A stretch of 64,000 bases of DNA from Romanomermis culicivorax (Eukaryota > Nematoda > Enoplea > Mermithida > Mermithidae): NCBI GenBank assembly GCA_963922205.1, contig CAWUHX010000119.1:124001-188000 (forward strand), written 5' to 3'. Positions 21,426 through 33,425 of the stretch are shown piece after piece (the stretch's first letter is position 1; the number at the start of each line of letters is the position of its first letter). The notes below the pieces were generated by a model, which saw only the letters and a program-made list of their open reading frames with translations, did not search any database and had not been told where the DNA came from. The position numbers and the translations under genes were made by a program.

Positions 21426-22492
21426 TTACTGATCAATAATTGATTCAACGTTACTAGATAAAGTACCGACATAGAATAAAGGACTCGCATCTTTGTCACC
21501 ACCCGTATTTTCGAATTTTATTGCGTAAGATTTGTTAGCATTGAAGTACATTTCGTCAAAAACGTCGAAAAGAACATCTGCAACGTGAAAAAAGTAACGT
21601 AACGTGATTTGTTCAGGTCAGATTGCGTAGATCAACAATTGATAAATTTACGTTAAAGTTATATTTGATATCTGAACGGCCTACTGTCGATGCTTTTAGA
21701 AAGAGTAGAAAATTATTTATATGGCACGCCCTCTGCAGTAAAAATGATGTGATTACGCAAATCTACACTTTACCATTTATAGACTTTTTACAACAACTCG
21801 TCAAGCCGTGGATCAATGAACAAATTTTTCCACAAGAGCATTTGACTTGAGCGAACTCTTCTTCAATACTAGTCGAGCGTCTAAATTTGATTTTTTGTGG
21901 AGGAACATCCGTGACATTTTGATCTTTTGTTTCTTTATTTTCGAATAGTTTCATAACCGACGTACTCGAAAATTTCTCGACTAAAAAGTAAAGGAGATCA
22001 AAATTTTGTGCAAATGAGAAATGCTCGTTTAATCAAAAAAGGAGGAAGATTCTGTGAATCTTTGAAAACATGGCTCAGGTCGATTATAGCTTCGAAAAGC
22101 TTTTAGTCTTTCGAAAAAATTAAGCTCTACGATAAGCATTTAGACTTACTGGTAACTGGAAAGCAATCCAGATGTCAAACTTTTTTCTATACATTGCAAC
22201 AGGATAATATTACAAAAATATTCAATTGAATATTTCTATTACTGCGCGAAAAATCGCCCTGACTCACTTAAGTTGTGAAACAAATCCGGTTCCAGTCTAT
22301 GAAAAATCCCTTGATTTTTGTCCAAAACTAAATCTTTGGTGTATTGGAACAATATACAATCGCCATTTATACTGTTACGCGGGTTGATCGGCTGATTTTT
22401 CGTGTATATCAACCGCCCGTCGGATTGTTGGATCGAATCTTGATGATATAAACGTATTCGACCTTTGGCTTCGGTGGAAAGTTTCCTCAAAC
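21426..22492 (-). CDS. Unrecognised host gene, last three exons
   Basis: Exons 22,492-22,268, 21,980-21,774 and 21,577-21,426 on the minus strand. Donors are A|GTGAGT and G|GTAAAG; acceptors are CTCAG|, TTTTTAG| and GTTGCAG|. All junctions are phase 1 and the open frame runs cleanly through all three to a TAA, with AATAAA 90 nt below. The protein part (about 194 residues) includes RLYHQDSIQQSDGRLIYTKN, DCILFQYTKDLVLDKNQGIF, CSCGKICSLIHGLTSCCKK (six cysteines) and VLFDVFDEMYFNANKSYAIK, ending in SPLFYVGTLSSNVESIIDQ. No membrane helix in this part. Upstream exons were not identified with confidence. I do not recognise the family. A diverged C-terminal copy lies at 25.1-25.3 kb. Confidence 0.7.
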
Positions 22493-23185
22493 CTGAGCAT
22501 AGCATGCGGAAATCGAAATTTTGACAAATTGGGAAAGTACATTAGTTGAAGCAAGAGAAAATCGATATGCACGAACGTTTCTAGAATTGCCTACCCATTC
22601 TACTAATCAAAAAAGCTTTGAATATCATCTTTTATCTTCTATAGTTACTATGATCTAAATTCAGAAAATAAGAGGGTCATACTTTAAGCAAAAACCGATT
22701 TTGAGATACTCGTATACAAGTTTGCTTGATATGTCAACTTTTTACACAGGGAAATTCAGTGAAAAGTAAAAAAAGTAAAAGCCTATCGTACATAAATGCA
22801 ATTATTTTCTTAATTTTTTCCTCAGCACAAATCAAAACCGATGAGATAAATAATTTTGAGCATATTTGCCGGGAACAACGATTTTCGGTGTGAATCAAGT
22901 AAATACTGCAGTTCGATTAAAATTTTTCTTATTATGCCTTTCCATCTAACTCAGATATACAAAAGCGGATAATTGTTGACACCCGTTCTTTGTTAGCTTC
23001 TGCTTTCAAAAAACCCCGGCAAGCTTGGGTGGGGCAGTATGTAGCCTCACGGGGTGGGCAATTCCAACAGATTGAATTTTTTTTTGAAAATCTATGTATA
23101 CCTTATTTTGATATCTTTTCAACATTTAACCCATATAAAAAAGGACCAGGGTATGACTAGAGGAAACAAAAATTTTGGGTAGAGA

Positions 23186-24487
23186 AGCCCCAGTGGTCTA
23201 TTCCCAAGTGAGTGATTCTCAATTGAGCGATTCCCATGTGATAGATTCCTCATTGAGCGAATTCCCAAGTGAGTGAATTCCCAAGTGGGTGAATTCCCAA
23301 TTGGGCAATTCTCACGTGAGCAATTCCTAATTGAGCAAATTCTCAAATGAACGAATTCTCAATTGGGCGATTCCAAACGAGCAATAGAGAATGCAATAAC
23401 ATTTTCTTCACATTTTCTCTCTTTACCTAATATTTTTCTTGGTATATATTTCATTCTTATTTCGTTGCGTGTGTGTATTGCTAATGTTTTTATGTGTGTT
23501 TTCGCATTTTTATCTTTTGTCTCTGCTTTCTTTTTTTTCTTTTTTCTTGTCATCTACTTTTTTTCTTTTTTGCTCATGAAACAATGCATTACAAGTTGGC
23601 ATTTTTAATAAGCATTGTCTACTATGTAATTGCTACACAATTTGGCACGCTCTCCTATTCAATTTTATCCTTTGTGATTTTTTCTTCATTCTTATCAACT
23701 TTTCATCTTAGTTGATGCTTTTACATCTTTACCTTTTTCTATTCCCTCGATTCTTTCTTTTTTTGTTCTTTTTCACATTATTTTTTCTTTCTTCCTTGCT
23801 GCTTTCTCCATCTTGCTTCTTCTTTCTTGTCCCTTTTTTCATGTTTTTTTTCTTTTTCCAATGCTTTTCCACCTCTTTTTACATATTCTAAATGTATCAA
23901 TTTTTATTGATGTTTCCCTTCTCTTGATGTTTTCTTTCTTCCTGCATTCTTTTGTTTATATTTTTTAATGATGAAACACTCATGCATGCCGAAATCTTTA
24001 AGAGTTATACGGGAGACTACGGTTATCTAAAATGACAACTTGTAACGTATTGTATCATCAGCAAAAGAAGAAAAACTTACATGACAAGAAGAAATAAAAT
24101 GAAAGAAAGCGCAGACAAAAGATGAAAACGCAAAAAAACATAAATGAAAACATGAGCAATTCGCACAGAAAACGAGAGAAAAAAGAAATACGTACAAAGA
24201 AAAAGATAAGCTAACGAAGGAAAATTTGAAGAAAGTGTTACTACATTCTCGATCGCTCGTTTGGAATCGCCCAATTGTGAATTCGTTCATTTGTGAATTC
24301 GCACAATTAGGAATCACTCGCATGGCAGTCGCTCAATTGAGAATTCGCTCATATGGAAATTTGCTCAATTGGGAATTCGCTCTCGCTCACTTGGGAATCG
24401 CTCACTTGAGAATCGCTCACTTGGGAATCGCTCAGTTGGGAATCACTCACTAAGGAATCGCTCACATGGGAATATCCCGTCCCCAGC
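23186..24487. mobile_element. Foldback element with tandem (GGGAATTCGCTCA)-type termini
   Basis: The left arm (about 23,195-23,620) and right arm (about 24,025-24,475) are inverse complements. Each outer end is a run of about 15-bp units, GGGAATTCRCTCA(A/C)TT on the right and its complement on the left. The inner part of each arm is a poorly conserved A-rich/T-rich tract (TTTTCTCTCTTTACC... against its complement). The spacer is T-rich. No transposase. The inner arm sequence also resembles the inner arms of the 58.5-61.8 kb element. Confidence 0.8.
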
Positions 24488-25134
24488 CACCTCCTGCATC
24501 TAAGCTCTTTCAAATCAGATTTATACAAAAATTTCCCCCCCCCCCTTTTATAGAAATTTTGGAAATCTTACGGGAGCTATAAGTGGGTGAATAAAAATCA
24601 GGTGATGCACGTCCAATTTTATCAAAAGTTTTTGAATAAAAAGGTTGGTTTTCAGTCATCACGTAAAACTATAATAATTTACACACTCATAGCATAAACA
24701 AACCCCTATGCGTATAATTCAAACCTCATAGGTTGTAAACTTGCATGTAGTTGCGCAGCCCGCATGGCTTGTAATTTATGACACATTCTGAAATGTGAAT
24801 TATGAAATAAGACTAAAGTCTGTATTTTCTTTCTCACAATCCGTATACAAATCTGATCATCATGCCAGGATCCAATAAATTTTACTTCTGATCACTTGAG
24901 AAATGTAGATAAAGAGCACTGTTTGTGTATCACTTTAATTGCACCTTTTTATAACTAATCATCTCGTCAAAACTCGTCATTGCCCGAATCTCATCGGCAG
25001 TTCGTCCACGTTATATTGGTGACCGCAAGTCGAAGGTTCTGATAATCAAAGGGATTTATAGATGTGTGCTTGAAAGATTATTGTTTTCAGTCAATTCTGG
25101 AAATGTTAAAGAAATTGAAACCAAGTCTCACAAT

Positions 25135-25279
25135 CTAGTCTGAAGCAGAATTTTGATTAATTTGTCCAACAGCCGATGCATCTCCATCGAATCCAAGGTA
25201 AATCAAGTCTGATACGTAAACAACTGTCAGCCGTTTACGAGGTAAGGTCCCCAAGTAAATTCAGCGGCGATGCGTTATA
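25135..25279 (-). pseudogene. Diverged C-terminal copy of the 21.4-kb gene
   Basis: The minus-strand open frame reads YNASPLNLLGTLPRK, then LTVVYVSDLIYLGFDGDASA and ends NQNSASD at a TAG. NASPLNLLGTL matches DASPLFYVGTL of the three-exon gene. Immediately upstream, in another frame, SHVAVTIEYPI matches the NKSYAIKFEN position. The shift between them means either a frameshift or an unrecognised exon border, so a decayed paralogue is the simplest reading. Confidence 0.4.
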
Positions 25280-26543
25280 GGGTATTCGATAGTCACAGCA
25301 ACGTGACTTATATTACGCTGACTACTTTTGCCCATAGGGCTTCTCCACTCTGAACTTTGCATAAATGAGCTAAAGAATCCAAAGTTTATCTACACCTGAT
25401 TTCAGGAACTATAACAGATATTGACAAATGAAATATCACATTCGATAAATCACGCTGACATAAGAAACGGTTCTCACAGGAAGACAATCAGATTTCGTAC
25501 TTTTTTCGACCTGTGAGCACTTGAACTTCAGCGATGTTCAGAACTGTGTCTTTCACAGGGTATCAGACGGTTGATCTAATGAATATTATTGTAGCGCTCA
25601 CAATTAATGTCTAACACATGCCTCAGCATCTTACGCATTTTCATCGTTACTAAGATCGGCTGTAGGCGAACTTACCACTGTAAACCATATTTATTTGAAT
25701 TTTATTGTAATATAAAAAAGATTAGTGTAACATTACTCGGAAGTCTATGAGCTATCGAATACATTGTGAAATGTAAATCTTTGGAATTTACACCTGCAGC
25801 CGGTTCCAAGAAATTGTCTCTCGCGCGAATATTTGCCGCCTCTCGATTTTTGCTCTGTTTTGGCTCTCCGAGACGAAAAAGAGAGAAAATTGATTCCACG
25901 AAATTTTCTCTAACGGAGAGATGCTTTGAGAGCCGGCTCTGTTAGAGAGCGCCTCAAGAAAATGGCTCCGCAAGAGACATTTTAGAGCCAAATGGTTTCC
26001 ATGAACCAAAAAAAGTGCTCACGCGAGCAGGAGCAAAGCCAAAAGTTGTAAGCCTGCTAGGGGCTGGCTTACGACTGTCTTTGTTTTGTCTCTTATTTTT
26101 ACTACGTATTAGGTCGTAAATTAAGACTCGTTATGCTAGAGTAATTATTCGTGTTAAGTTGTTTATAGCTCCTCTCTTCCACGATGTTTTCCCCGTACGG
26201 CAATCTAAAAAAGAGTATAAAAAATCCATTTTTTAATTTAGCTTTTCAGATCCAAAAATCGACTTTTTTGTTAAAGACGGAGCCCCGAGGACGGGTGGAG
26301 TCATCGACAGCCAAAAACTATTTCAGGGACTTAGACATTAACTAAAAAAAATAATTTCTGCGACTAAAAAGTTCGTAGATCACTTCAAAAAGTAGTTTTT
26401 AGGTACAAAACCATGAAATAACTATGAAGAGTCGAAAAATTGACATCTTTGACACTTCTTTGTTTCACAAAACAAAATTTTTCAATAAAAATTCAACATT
26501 TTTGACAGTTTTTCCCAAATAACCTGCCAAAGAATTGACATTT

Positions 26544-26791
26544 TATAGTCTGTTTTTCTTGAAATGCTTCTAATCATAAAAGTGGAAAGCAAGTACTGTT
26601 TTAGATTTTTTCAATTTTCAGCTAAACCGTTCATCGCGTGAGATTGAAAATTTGCGAGTTTATTCAATCAAGTTTTAACAATTTTTAGAGTGAAAAATTT
26701 TACTGTAAAAGCCTTGTGCACGCGATTTTGACTGCATAGTAGATTTTTGTCTTTTTTCAATTTAAAAGCAGTTTATAAAAAACAAACTATA
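26544..26791 (+). mobile_element. 248-bp MITE, copy A
   Basis: It starts TATAGTCTGTTTTT and ends AAAAAACAAACTATA, an imperfect terminal inverted repeat of about 20 bp bounded by TA. Copy B at 29,908-30,155 has the same length and matches along its whole length (for example AAAGTGGAAAGCAAGTACT in both). TA borders suggest a Tc1/mariner-type mobiliser. Confidence 0.85.
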
Positions 26792-27239
26792 GTTGATTTT
26801 TTCTCCAGAAATTAACATTTCTACCAGGAAATTAACCGTTTTGATCACGTACCTGTAAGGGGTTTGAACTGTACACGATAAGAGCCATCTTTAGGGGGAG
26901 GGAGTGGGCATCTTTCCGAAGTCAAGGGGAGGGGATCAGCCAGTGCTCAAAAATGCCCTTTTTGACCAAAATTGGCAAATCACGCCCCTGATCAACGATT
27001 TTTTACTTTAAAAATGATACTGAGCATCATTTCGGGGTGAAGCGCCAAAAATTTTTTTAAACCGATTTTTGGCTCAAAAAAGTCACTTTCGAATAGAAAA
27101 GATGTATTTTTCGTTGATTTCTGGCCGGCCGGACAGGTAGCTGTCGAAAACTGGAAGGTTGGTGAGGGAGTCGTCGACGACTGCCTATACGATTCAAAAT
27201 TTTGCGGATACCTTTCTCCCAATCCCCCTAACTACAGGT

Positions 27240-28010
27240 ATGTTTGATCGCTTTTTGTTGAAAGATCAAAACTGACCTTCAGAAAAATGATATTTTCGAC
27301 CATTTTATGTTCAGAACCTACCGTTTTCTACAAAAAAACTTGACATTTTTGACCATTTTTGTAGAGAAACTACTATTGAGTGCCAGAAAAGTTACTTTTT
27401 TTGACATTCGCGTTCAAAAACCACTATTTTCGACCAAAAAATTGGCGTTTTGACCGTTTAATGTTCGAGAAAGGACGACTTTCTACCATAGAGCTGACAT
27501 TATTGATCGTTTTTTATACGAAAATTTCCATTTTGCATAGAAAAATTGACGTTTTCGAGGGTTTTTTTGTACGTAAATGGACGTTTTCTACCGAAAATTG
27601 AAGTTTTCGACCGTTTTTTTCTACAGTAGAACTTTGTGCCGAAATTTCTTGATTTTTTTCAAAAATTAGCAGTTCCTGCCAAAAAATTGATAATTTGAAC
27701 CATTTTTTTCTTGTTAAAAAATGTCCCTATTCCATGAGAAATTATCACTTTTAACCAAATGTAACTATTTTTTGCAAAGATTGACAATTGTCGCTATTTT
27801 TCGTTGCAAATTCATTATTTTCTAACAAAAATTGATAATTTTAATTGTTTTTTCGTTCAAAAATCACTATATACTAGCGAAAAATTTCGCATTTTTGGCA
27901 GTTTTTGTTCAAAAATGGGAATTTTCTACTATAAATTCGCCGATTTCTACTAAAAGTTGACATTTTTCACCGTTTTCTGCTCAAAAATCAATATTTTCTA
28001 CCGAAAAATT
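27240..28010. repeat. Field of TTGACATTTT / TTCGACCGTTTT repeats
   Basis: About 25-30-bp degenerate units alternating AAAAATTGAC(A/G)TTTT and (T/C)GACC(G/A)TTTTT fill this stretch. Similar words occur at 26.2-26.5 kb and 60.6-60.7 kb. Old satellite-like DNA. Confidence 0.55.
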
Positions 28011-28607
28011 AAACTATACTTATATTATAAATATTCAGCTATAGAAAACTAGCAGAAACACAGAAACGCGTGCAAACATTGCTTTAAACCAATTGGAAGT
28101 GATAAAAAATTAATAAGGGAAGGGCTAAAGAGTCAAAAATGATGTAAAGTTTTCTCCGCAGAGCCGTTTCTCTTTTTGCTCTAATCTTGCTCTCTTTTTG
28201 TCTCTCTTGAGCAAGCTCGCGAGCACCTTTGTGGAACTTCTTTCCAGAGCCGTCTCATAAGAGACTGTCCCAAAAAACTGGCTCTGTCTCCGCTCTAAAC
28301 TGGCTCTTGGAAAGCGATATTCGTGGAACCGGCTGCCGGAGACCTTCCCTCGTTAGTGTTTTAGTCGAAAAAAATCTGATCCCAGTCCATCTATAAACTG
28401 TTGCTGATGTGTGAACTGTAAAAAAGACATAAGAAGGCGGATCATGATTGATGGTTGATTCTAAATGTTTAGAGTCAGGGTGAAATATCGCCAGTTAAAC
28501 TCGAGCTCAGGTTTAATGCAATGGAAAAATTAAACCTTGGGGTTGTATGTTTAGTCCGAGCTCCTGTATATTTTCTATACATGTCCACAACCGAGTCTCT
28601 TCACTTA

Positions 28608-28690
28608 CTTTGGAATGGTAGATGCAGCGGCAACCCCACAAAATAAATTCAATTTGACGCGCAATGGTCACGTGGTAAAAAACTTTATAC
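28608..28690 (-). other. Possible exon with a strong donor site
   Basis: On the minus strand an open segment (for example IARQIEFILWGCRCIYHSK) ends exactly at AAA|GTAAGTG, a consensus 5' splice site. No partner exon was found, so this is only a candidate. Confidence 0.2.
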
Positions 28691-28877
28691 TGTAAAAAAA
28701 CGTTGAACTTTTTTACAATAACACGTGGCCGAAATCATAGAAATCATCATGCTTATCTACTCATGACCCGGATAGAACTCCGACGAGACCTTGATGCCAC
28801 TCGAGAAGTTTTGACCATTTAACCACGTTATTAAAGAAAATTTGCAGTCGTTCTGTTTGATAGTCTTACTTTGGCGC

Positions 28878-29906
28878 ACGTCTCACTCACCGTTTTTTCC
28901 TCAAATGGGGTCTTTTGAGGAAAAAAATTTCGAAATGAGGAAAAAAATTTTGGGTATGGTTCTCATTGTGGAAAAAATTTTGGAGAATTCAAAGCCGGAA
29001 AAAATGCGTTTTGGTGGACTTTAAAAGGTCCAAATCTCAAAATTTTCCGGCGCGCCGGTCATAGGTAAATAATCACTATTTTCTATCAGGCGCGGTCGTT
29101 AGCACATATACTTCCACTTATTAATTAATGTTCAACAGTTTCTATCAATCGAGTTAGCTCGTTTCATTTTCTAACAGTTTACAGTCAGTACCGAATAGAC
29201 ATTTTTCATCAATTCTTTCAACTTTTTCTCTCGATGCTTGGAATTTTTCAGATGTTTGCAGGATAGACTTTTGCGTTTATGAAGATGGAAATTGAAGACA
29301 TCATTCTAGACTATGATTTTAAAACATCTGTTCACGAATATCTGTTGGAGATGTTTATTTTCCGGCGTTTTAGAATATAAAAACTCGAAAATTTTTCCGG
29401 CGCTCCACACCGGAATGGGAACAAATTACACTTCATCAGTTTGATTTTAATTTATTTCTGAATGTTGTGAAGGTTCATTTTCCAGCGTTTTAGAAAGTGA
29501 AATCTAAAAATTTTTCCGGTGCTCCGCGCCGAACTGAGAACTAAATAAAATTGGATAATTCTAATCGGAACCACACAGAAATGTTAACAGCAGATAAATT
29601 CATGAAAACTCTATGGTTAACAATTAAACATGCTTTCTCTCCTCCTGCAGAACACCAATATATTCTTCATTAGCTCATTTGGCTAACCTAACCAGAATTT
29701 TCTCAATTTTTTCCTGATTTTTGCAGGTTTTTGACTCCAAAAACATCAAAATGCTTGGGTATGCTTCTAAAATGCATAAAAAAGCATCCGTAGCCACACA
29801 ATGAACGTTTTTAAAAATGTGGAAAATTTTTGGAAAATGACGAAAAAAATTTTGGGTCCGGTTCTCATTAGGAAAAAATTTTCGCGGAAAAAAACGGTGG
29901 TCTCAC
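28878..29906. repeat. Inverted repeat bounded by CACCGTTTTTTCC
   Basis: CACCGTTTTTTCC at about 28,889 is matched by GGAAAAAAACGGTG at about 29,885. Both ends also share GGTTCTCATT and long GAAAAAAATTTT stretches. The interior contains two CCGGCGCGCCGG-like/TTTTCCGGCGCTCC motifs. It abuts MITE copy B on its right. Probably another non-autonomous element. Confidence 0.5.
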
Positions 29907-29907
29907 T

Positions 29908-30155
29908 TATAGTCTGTTCTTCTTGAAATGCTTCCAAATAATGAAAGTGGAAAGCAAGTACTATTTCAAATTTTTGCAATTTTCTGATAAACAATATATC
30001 ATGTAGGATTAGAAATTTGTGAGTACACTGGCCTAGCCTTTACCAATTTTTGAGCGAAAAATGTTTCAGTAAGAACTTTATGTGAACGATTTTGATGACA
30101 GTACTGATTTGTGTCAATTTTCTACTTGGAAGCATTTTATAAAAAACAGACTATA
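29908..30155 (+). mobile_element. 248-bp MITE, copy B
   Basis: Same terminal repeat (TATAGTCTGTTCTT ... AAAAAACAGACTATA) and same length as copy A at 26,544. It differs from copy A at many positions, so both insertions are old. Confidence 0.85.
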
Positions 30156-30164
30156 GGCATCCGT

Positions 30165-30530
30165 CTTACGTCGGCGTCTGTCTAACTTTGGCGTCCGTCT
30201 AACTTTGGCGCCCCATCTTACTCTGCTGTAATTTATTCGAGTGAAAGGCAATTATCACCATATTATTTCATTATCATACTAAAGTCTATTCAACTTTATA
30301 ACTGTCCTAATAAGTACTCTTCGTAAGTAAGGCTCAATTTTATTTATGGCCATTATGGTAATGTAAAAGTGTGGGTAAAACTTGCGTTAATGAGAACACA
30401 TTGCTTGTACACCAGGACAAGTATGCTCCAAAGTAAGATGGGCGCCAAAGTGAGATAAGGCACCAAAGTGAGACAAGGCGCCAAAGTGAGATAGACGCCG
30501 AAGTGAGATGGGCGCCAAGCTGCGACACAG
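30165..30530. mobile_element. Foldback element with GGCGCCAAAGTGAGA units
   Basis: The left block (30,168-30,222) has three units of CTTTGGCG(T/C)CCGTCTAA. The right block (30,436-30,525) has five units of GGCGCCAAAGTGAGA(T/C)A, the inverse complement with few changes. The spacer of about 200 bp is unique. No coding. Confidence 0.8.
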
Positions 30531-30599
30531 TCGTTCTGCTTACAACTCAAGCACGAGACAACTTCTTTTATTGGTAACAGTAATAAGCTTATTATACTC

Positions 30600-32760
30600 C
30601 ATTCATTTTTAAATGATTGTTGGCGTGAGGTCGCAGCCAAGGTATTATTCAAAACTACGGAAGGCTCGTTGACTCCAACCAATATTTTTTTTCAAATACA
30701 GGGTCCTTGATGATCACGCTCTTCAATCGTTTCAAGACCATCGGAGATTTCGTGATCTCTAGTATTGCTGCGTTTCTCGAAACACCAATGATTGATAATT
30801 TAAAATGAATATAATAGTTATTCCACGTCAAACTTACTTTCATGAGATTGCTGCATCTTTCGATTCAGAATAAGTTGACTATCGTTTACTTGTATTGCCC
30901 CATTTCAAAAGTTACAAAAGTTGGCTTGTTATGGTATATTACAGAATGAATATTGTTGACTTGACACCCTCATGGAAACCACTAAACCTGTCTTGTCATT
31001 CGTCGAGCTACTAAAATTTCAAGAGTAAGCAGATAATACCGCTAATTTGATCATTTGAAGAAAACAATGCCTAGCCAAGATTATCCATCCCGTTTTGAAA
31101 ATTTTCGCTGCGTTTTTCGATGATTCTGTACCAAATAGCAAAGAATTAAAAATTGTCACCTGAAGTCTGAAGTGGGTTTTCTCATAATTCATTGGACGCC
31201 TTGAAACATTTTCCTCTTTCAAAAAGAAAAAAGACGACGCGAACACTCTGCGTCAGCTTTCAGGACGATTCTGCACATGACGTAAAATGTCCTACGAAGG
31301 GCAAAGTTTAGTCTAAGACAATCCTGGCCGACTGCTAAGTTCTTGAAGAATATCCATCGAAAAACAACTGTTTTCCTGCTTTCAGTCGATTCACGACAAA
31401 AGAGATTCTGTTTTTCATTTCAAATGTCACGAGAATCGGCAATATGACGTTTCCACGTAATAATTGGTGGTAAAGAGTTGTTGTGCGGAAGCAGATTTTT
31501 TTACAGTAACCAGAAATGATCACTATTGGTCTGACAAGATCACTTGAGGCAACTACGATAAAGTGATCTGATGAAATATTTCCATGAATTGTCAGGAGCA
31601 TGGCAGAATTTTCTGAATAGTTCACAAGAAGTGAATTTCCTGTTCAAAATTTGTTGAATTTCCACACGGGCATGGTTGTGTTCATACAGGGGAGTTTGGG
31701 GGGATTAAGCTTCACCCATTAAGTATTTTACCTCATCCAGATAGGTGTCTGCCAAACTCAAATGGTATTTTTCAAATCAAACATTGATTTATTTATTCCA
31801 GTCCCGAGACATGATCTAAAACGACACTTCTCCACTTTTGACACAGTGAGAGGTGATTATAAGTGTAGTTAAAATTTTGTTGATCTCTCCCAGATTTATT
31901 GCTGCTGATTTATAGTTGTGTCCTGTGATTTACCAAAATGATACAAAAGTTTTGAAAAAACAGTCTCTGAATGGTCCCAGTGGTCAGAAAAAAATTGATC
32001 TCCCTATATTCGAGTGTGGAGCATATTTTCTCACCTCTTCTGTTCCTCACGAACAATATATAAATATCCTTGCATGAATCAGCGAAATTGATTATTGACA
32101 AAATGGCGTTTCTGTTAGCTACTGCCGAAGCTGCCATTCATGTAAAAAATTTATCCATAAAATTCAATCTGCAAACGAAACAGTATTAGATGACACGATT
32201 TTAAATTTCGAAAATTCCATATCGTCAACTTCTAACTACAATAAACATGATTGTGTAAACACCGAAAATATTTCATCTCGTATGCAAATGCAGAAAATCG
32301 ATACAACTTTATAGTCAATGACATACTTCGACAAAGAACGAAAAACCGGCTCTGAGCTGACGCCGAAGTTTCCAACTTTTAACCAGTACTAGGCTGCATA
32401 CATAGCAGAGAAAAGAGGATTCTAGTGACGCAGGCTAAAAACTTCTGATGATATAGGACCTCAGAATCGACGTCATGACTAGAAACGGGGATAGTTGGAA
32501 TTAGATTTTGAGAAAGTGCTGCGAAGTTCCATCTGAGAAAGCAACTACAGACGTCAAACATTCATGTTTACTGGTATTATAGCATGTTTGTCGACAAAAC
32601 ATTATCATGCAGCGAGATTCCGAAAAAGCTGTGGAAAGTACACACATATTTACTCGAAACCATCCTCATGGCACTCCAAAAACTTATCTTTAGCCATCGA
32701 AAGCAACGTGATATTTGCGGTTATTCCAAAAACAGTCAGTCCTAGAAAAGCTATATATTA
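30600..32760 (-). other. Cluster of exon-like minus-strand segments, gene not resolved
   Basis: Several minus-strand open segments end at plausible splice sites. About 32,757-32,655 carries a hydrophobic stretch (FLGLTVFGITANITLLSMA) before a GTAAAT donor. About 32,531-32,384 is open behind CTTTCTCAG. 32,134-32,031 ends NRR at G|GTGAGA. 31,624 onwards begins behind CTATTCAG with NSAMLLTIHGNISSDHFIVV; 31,256-31,160 contains KEENVSRRPMNYEKTHFRLQ. Several junctions are phase 1, as in the 21.4-kb gene, so these could be upstream exons of that gene or of a relative. I could not build one consistent chain; the product is unknown, perhaps a membrane protein. Confidence 0.3.
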
Positions 32761-33227
32761 AGTAATTAGAGCACATAGCAGCGACGCATTGAACAGTGTT
32801 TTAGCGCACTGCACATAGCCATAGTAAAAAAACACTGTCCAAAAATCAGTCATACATTCAACGTCTCACGCTTGTATGGTGAAAGCTCGTGTTCATACGT
32901 CTGTGTTGGGGGTTTGTCATCTCCCAAAACGTCTTTGATCTCACCCATATAGGTGTTTGACTCACTCAAATACTGTCTTTTCAAGAAGGGCGGGAATGTT
33001 TTTCTCCTCGCGCAAACATCTGTGTATCAATCGATTCATTTCCTTGAGATCCACTCAAAAACATGCTTTAGACAACCCACATATCCTTTTTGACGGAGTT
33101 ATGTAGATGGTTAAAATTTGGCCGAAAATTCGTTGAGCTTACCAGATTTTTAATGCTGATGATGTACGGATATAATATTTTAAGTTGCACCTTTGAAGTG
33201 ATTCTGACTTGATCTATTGATTAATGT

Positions 33228-33233
33228 TTTATT
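33228..33233 (-). terminator. AATAAA poly(A) signal
   Basis: AATAAA on the minus strand, 193 nt below the TAA that ends the Star-like gene. Confidence 0.45.
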
Positions 33234-33425
33234 TGCCATATTTTGGCTCAGAGAATTTTTTCCCTCATGGGTGAGAAGACCAGCTTTACTTCGATACGTA
33301 CATTGAAACCTCTGAACTATTTCAGAACCTGACTAAACTAAAAGTCTATGATGAAAATGAATAACTGCGGAACTTCTAAATTTGTTTTTTTGTATGAAGA
33401 GTAAAACTCAAGCTCATTTTTAAAA

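Larger units (their letters stand above)
25795..28336. mobile_element. Terminal-inverted-repeat element, 2.5 kb, non-coding
   Basis: The left end GCAGCCGGTTCCAAGAA (25,796) is matched by the inverse of GGAACCGGCTGC (28,325-28,336, preceded by TTCGT). Subterminal GAGAGAGCC/GGCTCTC-type words (AGAGCCGGCTCTGTTAGAGA on the left, CAGAGCCGTCTCATAAGAGA on the right) recur on both sides. The centre holds the 26.5-kb MITE and a 0.7-kb field of TTGACATTTT/GACCGTTTT repeats. No transposase ORF seen. Confidence 0.65.

Noticed and set aside
23363-24323. Phe/Ser-rich hydrophobic ORFs
   Set aside because: Same reason: T-rich arms of the 23-kb foldback element.
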